Of a stretch of 8,910 nucleotides of DNA, positions 1-5,876 are shown in pieces. The stretch is taken from positions 1 to 8,910 of the forward strand of contig JAFGNC010000378.1 of assembly GCA_016927175.1 (NCBI GenBank), read 5' to 3'. The position numbers and the translations under genes are program-made. Every line of letters begins with the position of its first letter. Within the stretch, counting starts at the first letter, position 1. The notes beneath the pieces were generated by a model that was not told where the DNA came from, made no database searches, and saw nothing but the letters and a program-made list of their open reading frames with translations. This DNA comes from Gammaproteobacteria bacterium. Its GTDB lineage: Bacteria; Pseudomonadota; Gammaproteobacteria; Steroidobacterales; Rariloculaceae.

Positions 1-603
1 ATGCCCGTCGGACAGCCGCCAGGCAGCTCCTCGAACACCCTCCACTCGGCGGCACCGTCTGCCGCGACCGATACGGGCGTCGATCAGTCCCTGTGGTCCG
101 AGAAGCGCGCCCGCGAGTACGCAGAAGCCGCGGCGCGCCCGGGCGTCCCCGCGGGCGCGCTGCTCATTCCGGCGATCGGCCTCGAAGTGCCCATCTACCC
201 CGGCACCACCGAGCTCAACCTGAACCGCGGCGCCGCGCACATCGAGGGGACGTCGCCGCTCGGCGCCGACGGCAACGCCGGCGTCGCGGCGCACCGCGAC
301 GGATTCTTCCGCCGACTCGGATCCCTTCACATCGACTCGGAGGTCATCCTCGAAGTCGACGCGCAGACAATGCGCTATCGCGTCGTCGACATCAGTATCG
401 TCGACCCCACCGACGTGCATGTGCTCGCACCCACCGCGACTCCGAGCGTCACGCTGGTCACGTGCTACCCGTTCTACTTCGCCGGCAACGCGCCCGAACG
501 CTACATCGTCCGGGCCGAGCTCGTCGATCCGGCCGATGGTTTCGCCGCAACGAGCCGTCGAGCGTCAGCCCGAGAACCGCAAACAAGAGGAGCGGAGCTA
601 TGA
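1..603 (+). CDS. Class D-like sortase (transpeptidase), probably 5'-truncated by the window edge
   Basis: Sortases are membrane-anchored cysteine transpeptidases that cut a C-terminal LPXTG-like signal and join the protein to a cell-envelope acceptor. In the visible 200 residues the sortase beta-barrel runs from about residue 52 to 177. The catalytic triad is readable: His98 in AAHRDGFF, Cys155 in TLVTCYPF, and Arg167 in ERYIVRA. The segment DQSLWSEKR (29-36) is typical of the linker before the barrel in proteobacterial sortases. No transmembrane helix is visible before it, although this family normally has one. The ATG at base 1 is therefore probably internal or chance, and the true start lies upstream of the window. 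The stop overlaps the start of the next gene (ATGA at 600-603), so the two are coupled. The next gene carries a sortase-type sorting signal, which supports the call. Family assignment is sure; the class (D) is inferred from the TLVTCYPF...RYIVRA context and the LPXTA-type partner. Confidence 0.87.
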   Translation: MPVGQPPGSSSNTLHSAAPSAATDTGVDQSLWSEKRAREYAEAAARPGVPAGALLIPAIGLEVPIYPGTTELNLNRGAAHIEGTSPLGADGNAGVAAHRDGFFRRLGSLHIDSEVILEVDAQTMRYRVVDISIVDPTDVHVLAPTATPSVTLVTCYPFYFAGNAPERYIVRAELVDPADGFAATSRRASAREPQTRGAEL

Positions 604-1235
604 CTAGTCGTATCAACCTGATCGGAGGGACACTTGCTCTCTTATTCGGCACGAATGCCTTTGCGCAGGGAAGCCTCGATGCTGCGTTCACGGCAACGGG
701 AGAGAGTTGCGAACAAGTGACGTGGTCGGATCAGGCGCTGGAGCGCTATCCCAACATCGCAAGCGCGTGCCAGGAAGTGATGGAGCGCGACGGCGAATAC
801 TACGTGCGCTTCGAAGGGGAGGTGCGGCGCGTCACCGACCGCGGCGGCCGCGTCACGATCGCGTTCGAGGAGGGCGATACGCTGACGCTTACGCCGCCGG
901 AAAATCTCACTCTGTCGATCGACGGACGGGAACGAGCGCCCCGCGACCTTCAACCCGGGGACGAGCTGACGTTCTACGTTCCCCAGGACCAGCTCGCGGC
1001 GACCTTCTTTGCCGGCCAGCCCGAGACCGCCGAGCCGCAGGAGGTGCCGATCAGCCCCACGACGGACACCACGGACGACGTGCTCGCGCAAGCGGACGAC
1101 GCGGAGTCGGAGCAGCCTCGCCTGCCGAGGACGGCGGGTCTCCTGCCATTCGCGGGAGTCGGAGGGCTCGCGCTGCTGAGCCTCGGCGGACTGCTGACAC
1201 TGTGGCGGCGACTGCGGCCGACGATCCGGCGGTAG
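600..1235 (+). CDS. Small secreted sortase substrate with LPRTA C-terminal sorting signal
   Basis: The protein has 211 residues. I chose the ATG at 600 because AGAGGAG (586-592) precedes it by 7 nt and it overlaps the sortase stop as ATGA. Residues 1-22 look like a Sec signal peptide (hydrophobic core LIGGTLALLFGT, cleavage after NAFA). The mature part has two cysteines (37 and 57) that could pair, then a region (about 66-138) of short alternating hydrophobic segments, which suggests a small beta-rich domain. An acidic, Thr/Glu/Gln-rich linker (139-173) follows. The C-terminus is a canonical tripartite sorting signal: LPRTA (175-179), a hydrophobic stretch (180-201) and a basic tail ending RRLRPTIRR. 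LPXTA rather than LPXTG fits class D preference for LPNTA-like motifs. Coupling to the upstream sortase implies a dedicated enzyme-substrate pair displayed in or beyond the inner membrane. I do not recognise the mature domain and assign it no biochemical role. Confidence 0.86.
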   Translation: MTSRINLIGGTLALLFGTNAFAQGSLDAAFTATGESCEQVTWSDQALERYPNIASACQEVMERDGEYYVRFEGEVRRVTDRGGRVTIAFEEGDTLTLTPPENLTLSIDGRERAPRDLQPGDELTFYVPQDQLAATFFAGQPETAEPQEVPISPTTDTTDDVLAQADDAESEQPRLPRTAGLLPFAGVGGLALLSLGGLLTLWRRLRPTIRR

Positions 1236-1247
1236 AGCATCCTGGCG

Positions 1248-1275
1248 CGGCGGCCGGCTCCGTGACCGGCCGCCG
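1248..1275 (+). terminator. Strong GC hairpin after the sortase/substrate pair
   Basis: CGGCGGCCGG (1248-1257) pairs perfectly with CCGGCCGCCG (1266-1275) across an 8-nt loop, 12 nt after the substrate stop. There is no U-run directly behind it, so it may end transcription inefficiently or protect the mRNA 3' end. Its position between two transcription units favours a terminator role. Confidence 0.5.
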
Positions 1276-1284
1276 GAGCCCCTC

Positions 1285-1305
1285 GCCGGCCCGCGCCGGC
1301 TTCTT
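1285..1305 (+). terminator. Second hairpin with short T-rich tail
   Basis: GCCGGC (1285-1290), loop CCGC, GCCGGC (1295-1300) is followed at once by TTCTT (1301-1305). It lies 9 nt after the preceding larger hairpin. Of the two, this one looks more like a classical Rho-independent terminator, although the tail is short and interrupted. Confidence 0.4.
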
Positions 1306-1349
1306 GCCATTCTCGCCATTTGCCGCAGTGCCTGCGCGGCACGCCATCC

Positions 1350-1365
1350 TATACGCGATCGTATA
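1350..1365. promoter_or_regulatory. Palindromic operator candidate upstream of the LysR gene
   Basis: TATACGCGATCGTATA has arms TATACG/CGTATA around a 4-nt centre (core ATACG-N4-CGTAT at 1351-1364). It ends 36 nt before the TTG start of the LysR-family gene and lies in AT-rich sequence that could include a -10 region. The identical arms with the same spacing recur in front of the MFS gene at 2439-2452, which is the main reason to treat it as a binding site. Autoregulation by the adjacent LysR protein is the simplest reading. The even-length symmetry does not strictly fit the T-N11-A LysR consensus. Confidence 0.55.
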
Positions 1366-1387
1366 TCCTGACGACCCCGACAGCGGC

Positions 1388-1393
1388 GAGGAG
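1388..1393 (+). promoter_or_regulatory. Shine-Dalgarno site that fixes the LysR TTG start
   Basis: GAGGAG stands 8 nt before TTG at 1402. No in-frame ATG lies near the N-terminus of the helix-turn-helix domain, so this site is what supports a TTG initiator. Confidence 0.65.
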
Positions 1394-1401
1394 CCACGGG
1401 A

Positions 1402-2352
1402 TTGGATTGGGATGACCTGAAGGTCACGTTAGCGATCACGCGTCACGGCTCGCTCAACGCCGCGGCCAGGGCACTCGGCACGACCCAGCCGACGATCAGC
1501 CGCAGGCTCGATCGTTTCGAGCGCCGAATCGGCGTCAAGCTGTTCGAACGCACGGCGAGCGGCCTCTCGCCGACACCTCTGTGCACGGCGTTGGTCGAGT
1601 CGCTGAATCTGATGGAGGACGGCGCGGAGTCCGTCGAGCGGCGAATATCCGCTCGTGACACCGGCCTGCAGGGCACGATCACGGTCACGAGCCTCGCGTG
1701 GTTCGGCGACGACGTCGTCGCTCCGCTGCTGGCGCGGTTCGCCGCGCACCACGAGCTCGTGACGATCGACCTGATCAACGATCCGCGGCGCTTCAATCTG
1801 TCGCGCCGCGAAGCCGATATCGCGCTTCGCATCGGCTCGTTCGATCAGCAGAACCTCGTCGAGCGCAAGGTCGCGGACGTGTCGTACGGACTCTACGCCT
1901 CCGCCGACTACTTGAATCGTCATGGGAGACCGAGCTTCCGCAAGGGTTGCGCGGGCCACATCGTCACTTCGCTCGTGGAGTCGCCGATCAAGGTCGTGCC
2001 GATCGAATGGCTCGAGCGGATAGCGCCGCGAGCGCGTCACGCGTTGAAGACGAACGGCATGCAGTCTCACGTCGCGGCCGCCGAGGCCGGCGAGGCGATG
2101 GCCGTGCTGCCGCGGGTGCTGGGCGACCGGCGACCGGCGCTGATAAGGCTCGAGCCGCCCGTGCCGGAGCCGTTCCAGCCCGTGAAGCTGGGCGTGCACG
2201 CCGACATGCGTGACACACCGCGCATTCGTGCTTTGATCGACTTTCTCGTGCTCGAGCTGCAAACGCGCTCGGCGGAGCTTCATCCGGGCGCGGCCGTCCG
2301 GAGCCGGCGCCGAGATCGCGTCGGCAGCCGCGGGCCCCTTCCGCTCGCGTGA
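1402..2352 (+). CDS. LysR-family transcriptional regulator
   Basis: This is a DNA-binding regulator of 316 residues, a usual LysR length (about 300) plus a short tail. The N-terminal winged helix-turn-helix covers residues 1-60: DLKVTLAITRHGSLNAAARALG, then TTQPTISRRLDRFERRIG, then KLFERTASGLSPT, all in the order typical of LysR proteins. A linker helix follows, then the periplasmic-binding-protein-like effector domain (about 90-290), with a hydrophobic first strand (GTITVTSLAW) and the EADIALRIG segment that is conserved in this family. The last 25 or so residues are Arg-rich and of low complexity. The start is TTG, set by GAGGAG 8 nt upstream. The downstream neighbour on the same strand is an MFS efflux gene, and both have the same palindrome in front. 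The inferred role is an effector-responsive regulator of itself and the transporter. The effector is unknown. Confidence 0.92.
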   Translation: MDWDDLKVTLAITRHGSLNAAARALGTTQPTISRRLDRFERRIGVKLFERTASGLSPTPLCTALVESLNLMEDGAESVERRISARDTGLQGTITVTSLAWFGDDVVAPLLARFAAHHELVTIDLINDPRRFNLSRREADIALRIGSFDQQNLVERKVADVSYGLYASADYLNRHGRPSFRKGCAGHIVTSLVESPIKVVPIEWLERIAPRARHALKTNGMQSHVAAAEAGEAMAVLPRVLGDRRPALIRLEPPVPEPFQPVKLGVHADMRDTPRIRALIDFLVLELQTRSAELHPGAAVRSRRRDRVGSRGPLPLA

Positions 2353-2372
2353 CTCGACGGGCTCCTCGCGCG

Positions 2373-2394
2373 CCCGACGCGCGCTGCCGTCGGG
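2373..2394 (+). terminator. Hairpin after the LysR gene
   Basis: CCCGACG (2373-2379) pairs perfectly with CGTCGGG (2388-2394) over an 8-nt loop, 20 nt after the LysR stop. No U-run follows. Together with the operator-like palindrome further downstream, it suggests the MFS gene has its own promoter and is not simply read through from the regulator. Confidence 0.4.
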
Positions 2395-2438
2395 TCCGCT
2401 CGACGTCCACGGGCCGAGCGCCGGCAGCGTTCCTCTCG

Positions 2439-2464
2439 ATACGTTTTCGTATAGCCGGCATACG
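2439..2464. promoter_or_regulatory. Operator candidate upstream of the MFS gene, with an extra half-site
   Basis: ATACG-TTTT-CGTAT (2439-2452) repeats the arms and 4-nt spacing of the palindrome at 1351-1364. A third half-site, ATACG (2460-2464), follows 7 nt later, so half-sites alternate in orientation. The site lies 124 nt before the MFS ATG, in the 235-bp gap behind the LysR gene. TATAGC (2450-2455) inside it could serve as a -10 element, but I see no convincing -35. LysR-type regulators often bind an array of half-sites, so control by the upstream LysR protein is plausible but inferred. Confidence 0.55.
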
Positions 2465-2575
2465 GCCCGGCGGATAGGTCGCGCGCGGATTCTGCGGCAA
2501 GCTTTCGCCCTCGAGCGGTGGGTCGCGATTGCGTGCCGAGGGCCGGGAGCGTCGAGCCGAGCTTGCCGTGACGAA

Positions 2576-2582
2576 AAGGTGA
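2576..2582 (+). promoter_or_regulatory. Shine-Dalgarno site that selects the MFS ATG
   Basis: AAGGTGA ends 5 nt before ATG at 2588. The alternative in-frame GTG at 2579 lies inside this site, so it is unlikely to be the start. Confidence 0.6.
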
Positions 2583-2587
2583 ATCCC

Positions 2588-4036
2588 ATGCATCAGGTCT
2601 GCGCCGATCCTCGGCAGGCGGAAACCGAACCACCGACCGCTTCCTCGGACGGCGCCCACGACGAGCGCCGCAGCGCGGCGATGTTGGCGCTGCTGTCTTT
2701 CGCGATGCTGATCGTTTCCCTGGATCAGTACATTGTGGTCGTGGCGCTGCCGGATATCGGACGCAACCTCGGTTACTCGCCCCAGACGCTCCAGTCGGTG
2801 ATCAGCGCTTACGCGGTCGCGTCGAGCGGATTCCTGCTCTTCGGCGGTCGCGCCGCGGATCTGCTCGGTCGGCGCCGCATGCTGGTGACCGGCCTCGCGT
2901 TCTATGCCGTGGCGTCGCTTGCCGGCGGGCTCGCGACGGGCCCGGAGGCCCAGCTGCCGGCCCGCGCCGTACAAGGTCTCGGCGGAGCGCTCGTTTTCCC
3001 CAGCACGCTGGCGCTGATCAATACCCGTTTCGCCGAGGGCCATGAACGCAACCGCGCGCTGGGCATATGGGGCGGTGCCGGCGCAGCGGGACTCGTCGTC
3101 GGCGTGCTGCTGGGCGGCGTCCTGACTCGAGCATTCGGCTGGGAAGCGGTGTTCCTCGTGAACGTTCCGCTCGCGGGCGCAGCGATCGTTCTGAGCTTTC
3201 GGCTGATCGATACCGATAACGACAGGGACCAGAGCCGGGCGTTCGACCTCCCCGGCGCTCTGGCCGCCACCGGCGCCATCACCCTGCTCGTGTTCGTGCT
3301 CGTCGAGGGCCCGAGCTTCGGCTGGCAGTCATGGCAAATCGTCTCCGCCGCAGCCGCGGGGCTGCTGTCGTCGGCGGCGTTCGTCACGATCGAACGGCGC
3401 AGTCGCGATCCTCTCGTGCCGCCCGGGCTGCTTGCGAAGCGCGCCCTGGCGATGGCTCTCGTGATCGCGTTCATGTTCATGGCGACTTTCGGCTCGCTGC
3501 TCTACTTCCTGTCGATCTACTTCCAGGACGTCCTCGGCTACGACCCGCTGCAGACAGGCGTCGCCTTTCTGCTGCCGACCGCGGTGGTCGTTGCGGGGTC
3601 GGCACTTGCGGGGCGGGCCGTGACGCGCTTCGGCCTAAGGAACACGCTTGCCGCCGCGCTCGCGGTCGGCGCGATGGGCGCGGCCGCGGTGGGGCTTGCG
3701 GTATCGCCGGACGGCTCCTACTCCGCGCTCGTGCCCGGCCTCGTCGCGACGAGCATCGGCGACGGCGTCGTATTCACGACGATGTTCATCGCTGCGGCTA
3801 CCGGCGTGCCGGATCGCGAGCACGGCGTCGCTTCGGGTGCCGTCTCGACCGGTTCCGGAATCGGCGCTGCCGTCGGCCTGGCGCTATTGGTGCTGGTGGC
3901 CAATTCTGGAGTGCAAGGGGTCGTCGGCGAGCCGCTGCGCATCGCCACGGCGGAAGGAATCGCAACGGCCGCGTTCGTGATCGCGGGTGGAATCGCGCTG
4001 ACTCTGGCGGCCGCCCTCAATCTCCGCACGGCGTAA
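2588..4036 (+). CDS. MFS drug-efflux transporter, DHA2 (EmrB/QacA-like, 14-helix) family
   Basis: This is an inner-membrane, proton-driven exporter of 482 residues, the normal length for 14-helix DHA2 proteins. After a hydrophilic N-terminus (1-30), helix 1 carries the DHA2 signature LDQYIVVVALPDIGR (45-59), a variant of LDxTIVNVALP. Motif A is at about 86-98 (GGRAADLLGRRRM) between helices 2 and 3. Motif C-like GAGAAGLVVGVLLGG (163-177) in helix 5 marks the antiporter subgroup. The break at ERRSRDPLVPPGLL (269-282), ahead of the C-terminal helices, is also typical of the family. ATG at 2588 is preferred for its Shine-Dalgarno site. There is no membrane-fusion (EmrA) partner in the window. 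The gene stands between a LysR regulator and an aromatic hydroxylase, which suggests export of a toxic or self-made aromatic compound. The substrate cannot be told from sequence. Confidence 0.93.
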   Translation: MHQVCADPRQAETEPPTASSDGAHDERRSAAMLALLSFAMLIVSLDQYIVVVALPDIGRNLGYSPQTLQSVISAYAVASSGFLLFGGRAADLLGRRRMLVTGLAFYAVASLAGGLATGPEAQLPARAVQGLGGALVFPSTLALINTRFAEGHERNRALGIWGGAGAAGLVVGVLLGGVLTRAFGWEAVFLVNVPLAGAAIVLSFRLIDTDNDRDQSRAFDLPGALAATGAITLLVFVLVEGPSFGWQSWQIVSAAAAGLLSSAAFVTIERRSRDPLVPPGLLAKRALAMALVIAFMFMATFGSLLYFLSIYFQDVLGYDPLQTGVAFLLPTAVVVAGSALAGRAVTRFGLRNTLAAALAVGAMGAAAVGLAVSPDGSYSALVPGLVATSIGDGVVFTTMFIAAATGVPDREHGVASGAVSTGSGIGAAVGLALLVLVANSGVQGVVGEPLRIATAEGIATAAFVIAGGIALTLAAALNLRTA

Positions 4037-4074
4037 CCGCATCCGCGGGTCCGCGGGAGCCGTGCCTGCGCCGA

Positions 4075-4090
4075 CGGCACCGACGTGCCG
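4075..4090 (+). terminator. Small hairpin after the MFS gene
   Basis: CGGCAC (4075-4080), loop CGAC, GTGCCG (4085-4090), 38 nt after the transporter stop. There is no T-run. It is a weak candidate for a transcript end in the 212-bp gap before the monooxygenase gene. Confidence 0.25.
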
Positions 4091-4138
4091 GCCGCGCCGA
4101 CGCGTCACAAGGTGGATCCGTCCACGGGAAAGCGGACG

Positions 4139-4161
4139 AAAAAAAATGCCCTCTCCGGGCA
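4139..4161 (-). terminator. Hairpin plus T8: intrinsic terminator read on the minus strand
   Basis: On the plus strand, A8 (4139-4146) is followed by TGCCC-TCTCC-GGGCA (4147-4161). Read on the minus strand this is a 5-bp stem followed directly by eight T residues, the classical form. On the plus strand only ACTTTC follows the stem. No minus-strand gene ends here. It may work weakly in the plus direction behind the MFS gene, or end an antisense transcript from within the monooxygenase gene. The stem is short. Confidence 0.4.
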
Positions 4162-4248
4162 CTTTCAGAATATAGCTCACCGGGGGGCTTGCGGGAAGGC
4201 CCGGGTCGTGGTGCAGCATCCTCCGCCGTTGCCGAAAGGAGTGCGCCG

Positions 4249-5763
4249 ATGACCGAGCATGCCGTCGTGATCGCCGGAGGAGGACCGACAGGTCTGATGT
4301 TGGCGGGCGAACTGTCGCTCGCGGGGGTCGACGTTGCCGTCGTCGAGCGGCGCCCCAACCAGGACCTCGCCGGCTCGCGCGCCGGCGGCCTGCACTCACG
4401 CACGCTCGAGGTTCTCGATCAGCGGGGGATCGCCGACCGGTTCCTCGCGCGGGGGCAGGTGGCCCAGGTCGCCGGGTTCGCGCACATCTCTGTGGACATG
4501 AGCGACTTTCCGACCCGGCATCCCTATGCGCTCGGGCTGTGGCAGAACCACATCGAGCACATCCTGGCGGGCTGGGTCCGCGAGCTCGAGGTGCCGATCC
4601 ACTACGGCATCGAGGTCACCGGTTTCACGCAGGACGACACGGGCGTCGCCGTCCGGTTGTCCGATGGCCGATCGCTGCGGTCGGAATATCTCGTCGGGTG
4701 CGACGGAGGACGCAGCCTCGTCCGCAAAGCAGCCGGCATCGACTTCCCCGGGTGGGACGCGACGACGAGCAGCCTGATCGCCGAGGTCGAGATGACCGGG
4801 ACGCCGGAGCTCGGCATCCGCCGCGACGCCTTCGGTGTCCATGGTCTCGGCCGCGTGGAGTACGAGATCCGCGACGGCGAGCTCGTCTTCCTGGACGAGG
4901 GGCCGGTACGGGTCATGGTGACCGAAAGGCAACTCCGCGAAACCGCCCGCGAACCCACACTGCGCGACGTCAGCGAAGGGCTGATCGCCGTATACGGGAC
5001 CGACTACGGCGTCCACAGCCCCACCTGGATCTCCAGGTTCACCGATATGGCCCGGCAGGCCGCGGCCTACCGCGACAGACGCATCCTGCTGGCAGGCGAC
5101 GCCGCACACGTGCATTCCCCCGTGGGCGGACAGGGCCTCAACACCGGCGTGCAGGATGCGGTGAATCTCGGGTGGAAGCTCGCGCAGGTGGTCAAGCGAA
5201 CGTCACCGGAAAGCCTGCTCGATACGTATCACGCCGAGCGTCACCCGGTCGCTGCCCGCGTCCTGCACAACACGATGGCGCAGACCGCGCTGCTGCGCAC
5301 CGATGACCGCACGAACGCCTTGCGAGACATCGCGGCCGAGATCCTCCGCATGGACGAGCCTCGCCGACGGCTCGCCGCCGAAATGTCCGGTCTCGGGGTT
5401 CGATACGACCTCGGCGACGGACACCCTCTGCTCGGTCGCCGCATGCCCGACCTCGATCTGGTCACCGCCCGCGGCCCGCTGCGGTGCTTCACGCTGCTGC
5501 ACGCGGCGCGGCCCGTGCTGCTGAATCTCGGAGAGCCCGACCGTTTCGACATCGGCGCGTGGGAGGATCGCGTGAAGTCGGTGGACGCCGAATACGCGGG
5601 TCGGTGGGAGCTTCCGGCACTCGGGGAGGTCAGCGCGCCCACTGCCGTGTTGATTCGGCCCGACGGATATGTGGCCTGGGTGGACGGGACTCAACAAGCG
5701 CTCGCCGACGCGCTGACCACGTGGTTCGGACCGCCTGCCGCTTCGGACCGGTCCTGGCGTTAG
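4249..5763 (+). CDS. FAD-dependent aromatic hydroxylase (PHBH fold; polyketide hydroxylase / rifamycin monooxygenase type)
   Basis: The protein (504 residues) is a group A flavoprotein monooxygenase that uses NAD(P)H and O2 to hydroxylate aromatic rings. The Rossmann motif GGGPTG (10-15) with Glu33-Arg34 binds FAD. SRAGGLHSRTLEVLDQRG (43-60) matches the aromatic polyketide hydroxylase group. The DG motif is in YLVGCDGGRSLVRK (147-160). The GD motif RILLAGDAAHVHSPVGGQGLNTG (278-300) contacts the FAD ribityl chain. A C-terminal thioredoxin-like domain (about 390-495), lacking a CXXC pair, is typical of the PgaE/RdmE/Rox subgroup. ATG at 4249 is set by AAAGGAG 7 nt upstream; an open frame reaching further upstream is spurious. 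The last residues (SDRSWR) and the stop lie inside a 29-bp repeat. Next to an efflux pump, it could tailor a polyketide or inactivate an antibiotic. The subgroup is sure; the substrate is unknown. Confidence 0.93.
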   Translation: MTEHAVVIAGGGPTGLMLAGELSLAGVDVAVVERRPNQDLAGSRAGGLHSRTLEVLDQRGIADRFLARGQVAQVAGFAHISVDMSDFPTRHPYALGLWQNHIEHILAGWVRELEVPIHYGIEVTGFTQDDTGVAVRLSDGRSLRSEYLVGCDGGRSLVRKAAGIDFPGWDATTSSLIAEVEMTGTPELGIRRDAFGVHGLGRVEYEIRDGELVFLDEGPVRVMVTERQLRETAREPTLRDVSEGLIAVYGTDYGVHSPTWISRFTDMARQAAAYRDRRILLAGDAAHVHSPVGGQGLNTGVQDAVNLGWKLAQVVKRTSPESLLDTYHAERHPVAARVLHNTMAQTALLRTDDRTNALRDIAAEILRMDEPRRRLAAEMSGLGVRYDLGDGHPLLGRRMPDLDLVTARGPLRCFTLLHAARPVLLNLGEPDRFDIGAWEDRVKSVDAEYAGRWELPALGEVSAPTAVLIRPDGYVAWVDGTQQALADALTTWFGPPAASDRSWR

Positions 5764-5876
5764 CCGGCCGTGTCCGACCGGCCCTGGCGTTAGCCGCCGT
5801 GTCGGACCGGTCCTGGCGTTCGCCGGCCTGTCGGCCGGCCTCAGCGATAGCCGGCCGTGTCGGCCGGCTTGCCGCG
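5741..5876. repeat. Degenerate 29-bp tandem repeat across a convergent gene junction
   Basis: Units begin at about 5741, 5771, 5800 and 5829, with a partial fifth at 5858. The spacing is 29 bp (30 for the first). Units 1-3 share the core GACCGGTCCTGGCGTT, followed by an A/C then GCCGGCC, with single changes (unit 2 has GGCCC and lacks one G near its end). Unit 4 and the partial unit keep the TGTCGG(A)CCGG start and diverge after it. The monooxygenase stop (5761-5763) is in unit 1 and the SDR stop (5841-5843, minus strand) is in unit 4, so the repeat encodes the C-terminal tails of both proteins. The period is not a multiple of three. The units are rich in nested palindromes, as in REP-like elements. 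Confidence 0.75.
5822..5869. terminator. Two hairpins at the convergent junction (bidirectional terminator candidate)
   Basis: GCCGGCC (5822-5828), loop TGTC, GGCCGGC (5833-5839) forms one stem. AGCCGGCCG (5849-5857), loop TGT, CGGCCGGCT (5861-5869) forms a second, perfect 9-bp stem, which lies inside the end of the SDR coding region. Both belong to the 29-bp repeat. Neither has a long T-run, so efficiency is uncertain. The placement between two converging genes suits a shared stop or mRNA-end barrier. Confidence 0.45.

Noticed and set aside
93..599. Upstream extension of the sortase-substrate frame
   Set aside because: This part overlaps the sortase in another frame and reads as Arg-rich noise. 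The signal peptide, Shine-Dalgarno site and ATGA overlap fix the start at 600.
642..1439. 265-residue minus-strand open frame across the sortase substrate and the gap after it
   Set aside because: Composition is that of a shadow frame (Arg/Ala/Gln-rich), with no recognisable motif, and it runs through terminator hairpins.
1429..2589. 386-residue open frame on the minus strand opposite the LysR gene
   Set aside because: It is Arg-rich with no domain and lies antisense to a well-supported gene. Long antisense frames are expected at this GC content.
3331..4248. Upstream extension of the hydroxylase frame through the MFS gene
   Set aside because: The flavoprotein begins at its Rossmann motif just after ATG 4249, which has a good Shine-Dalgarno site. 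The upstream part is a shadow of the transporter.
4988..4997. Palindrome CCGTATACGG, and a similar GATACGTATC at 5221-5230
   Set aside because: Both lie inside the hydroxylase coding region and lack the N4 centre of the candidate operator. They are probably chance.
5741..5876. CRISPR-like array suggested by 29-bp periodicity
   Set aside because: Units are directly adjacent with no unique spacers, and they diverge from each other. It is a plain tandem repeat.
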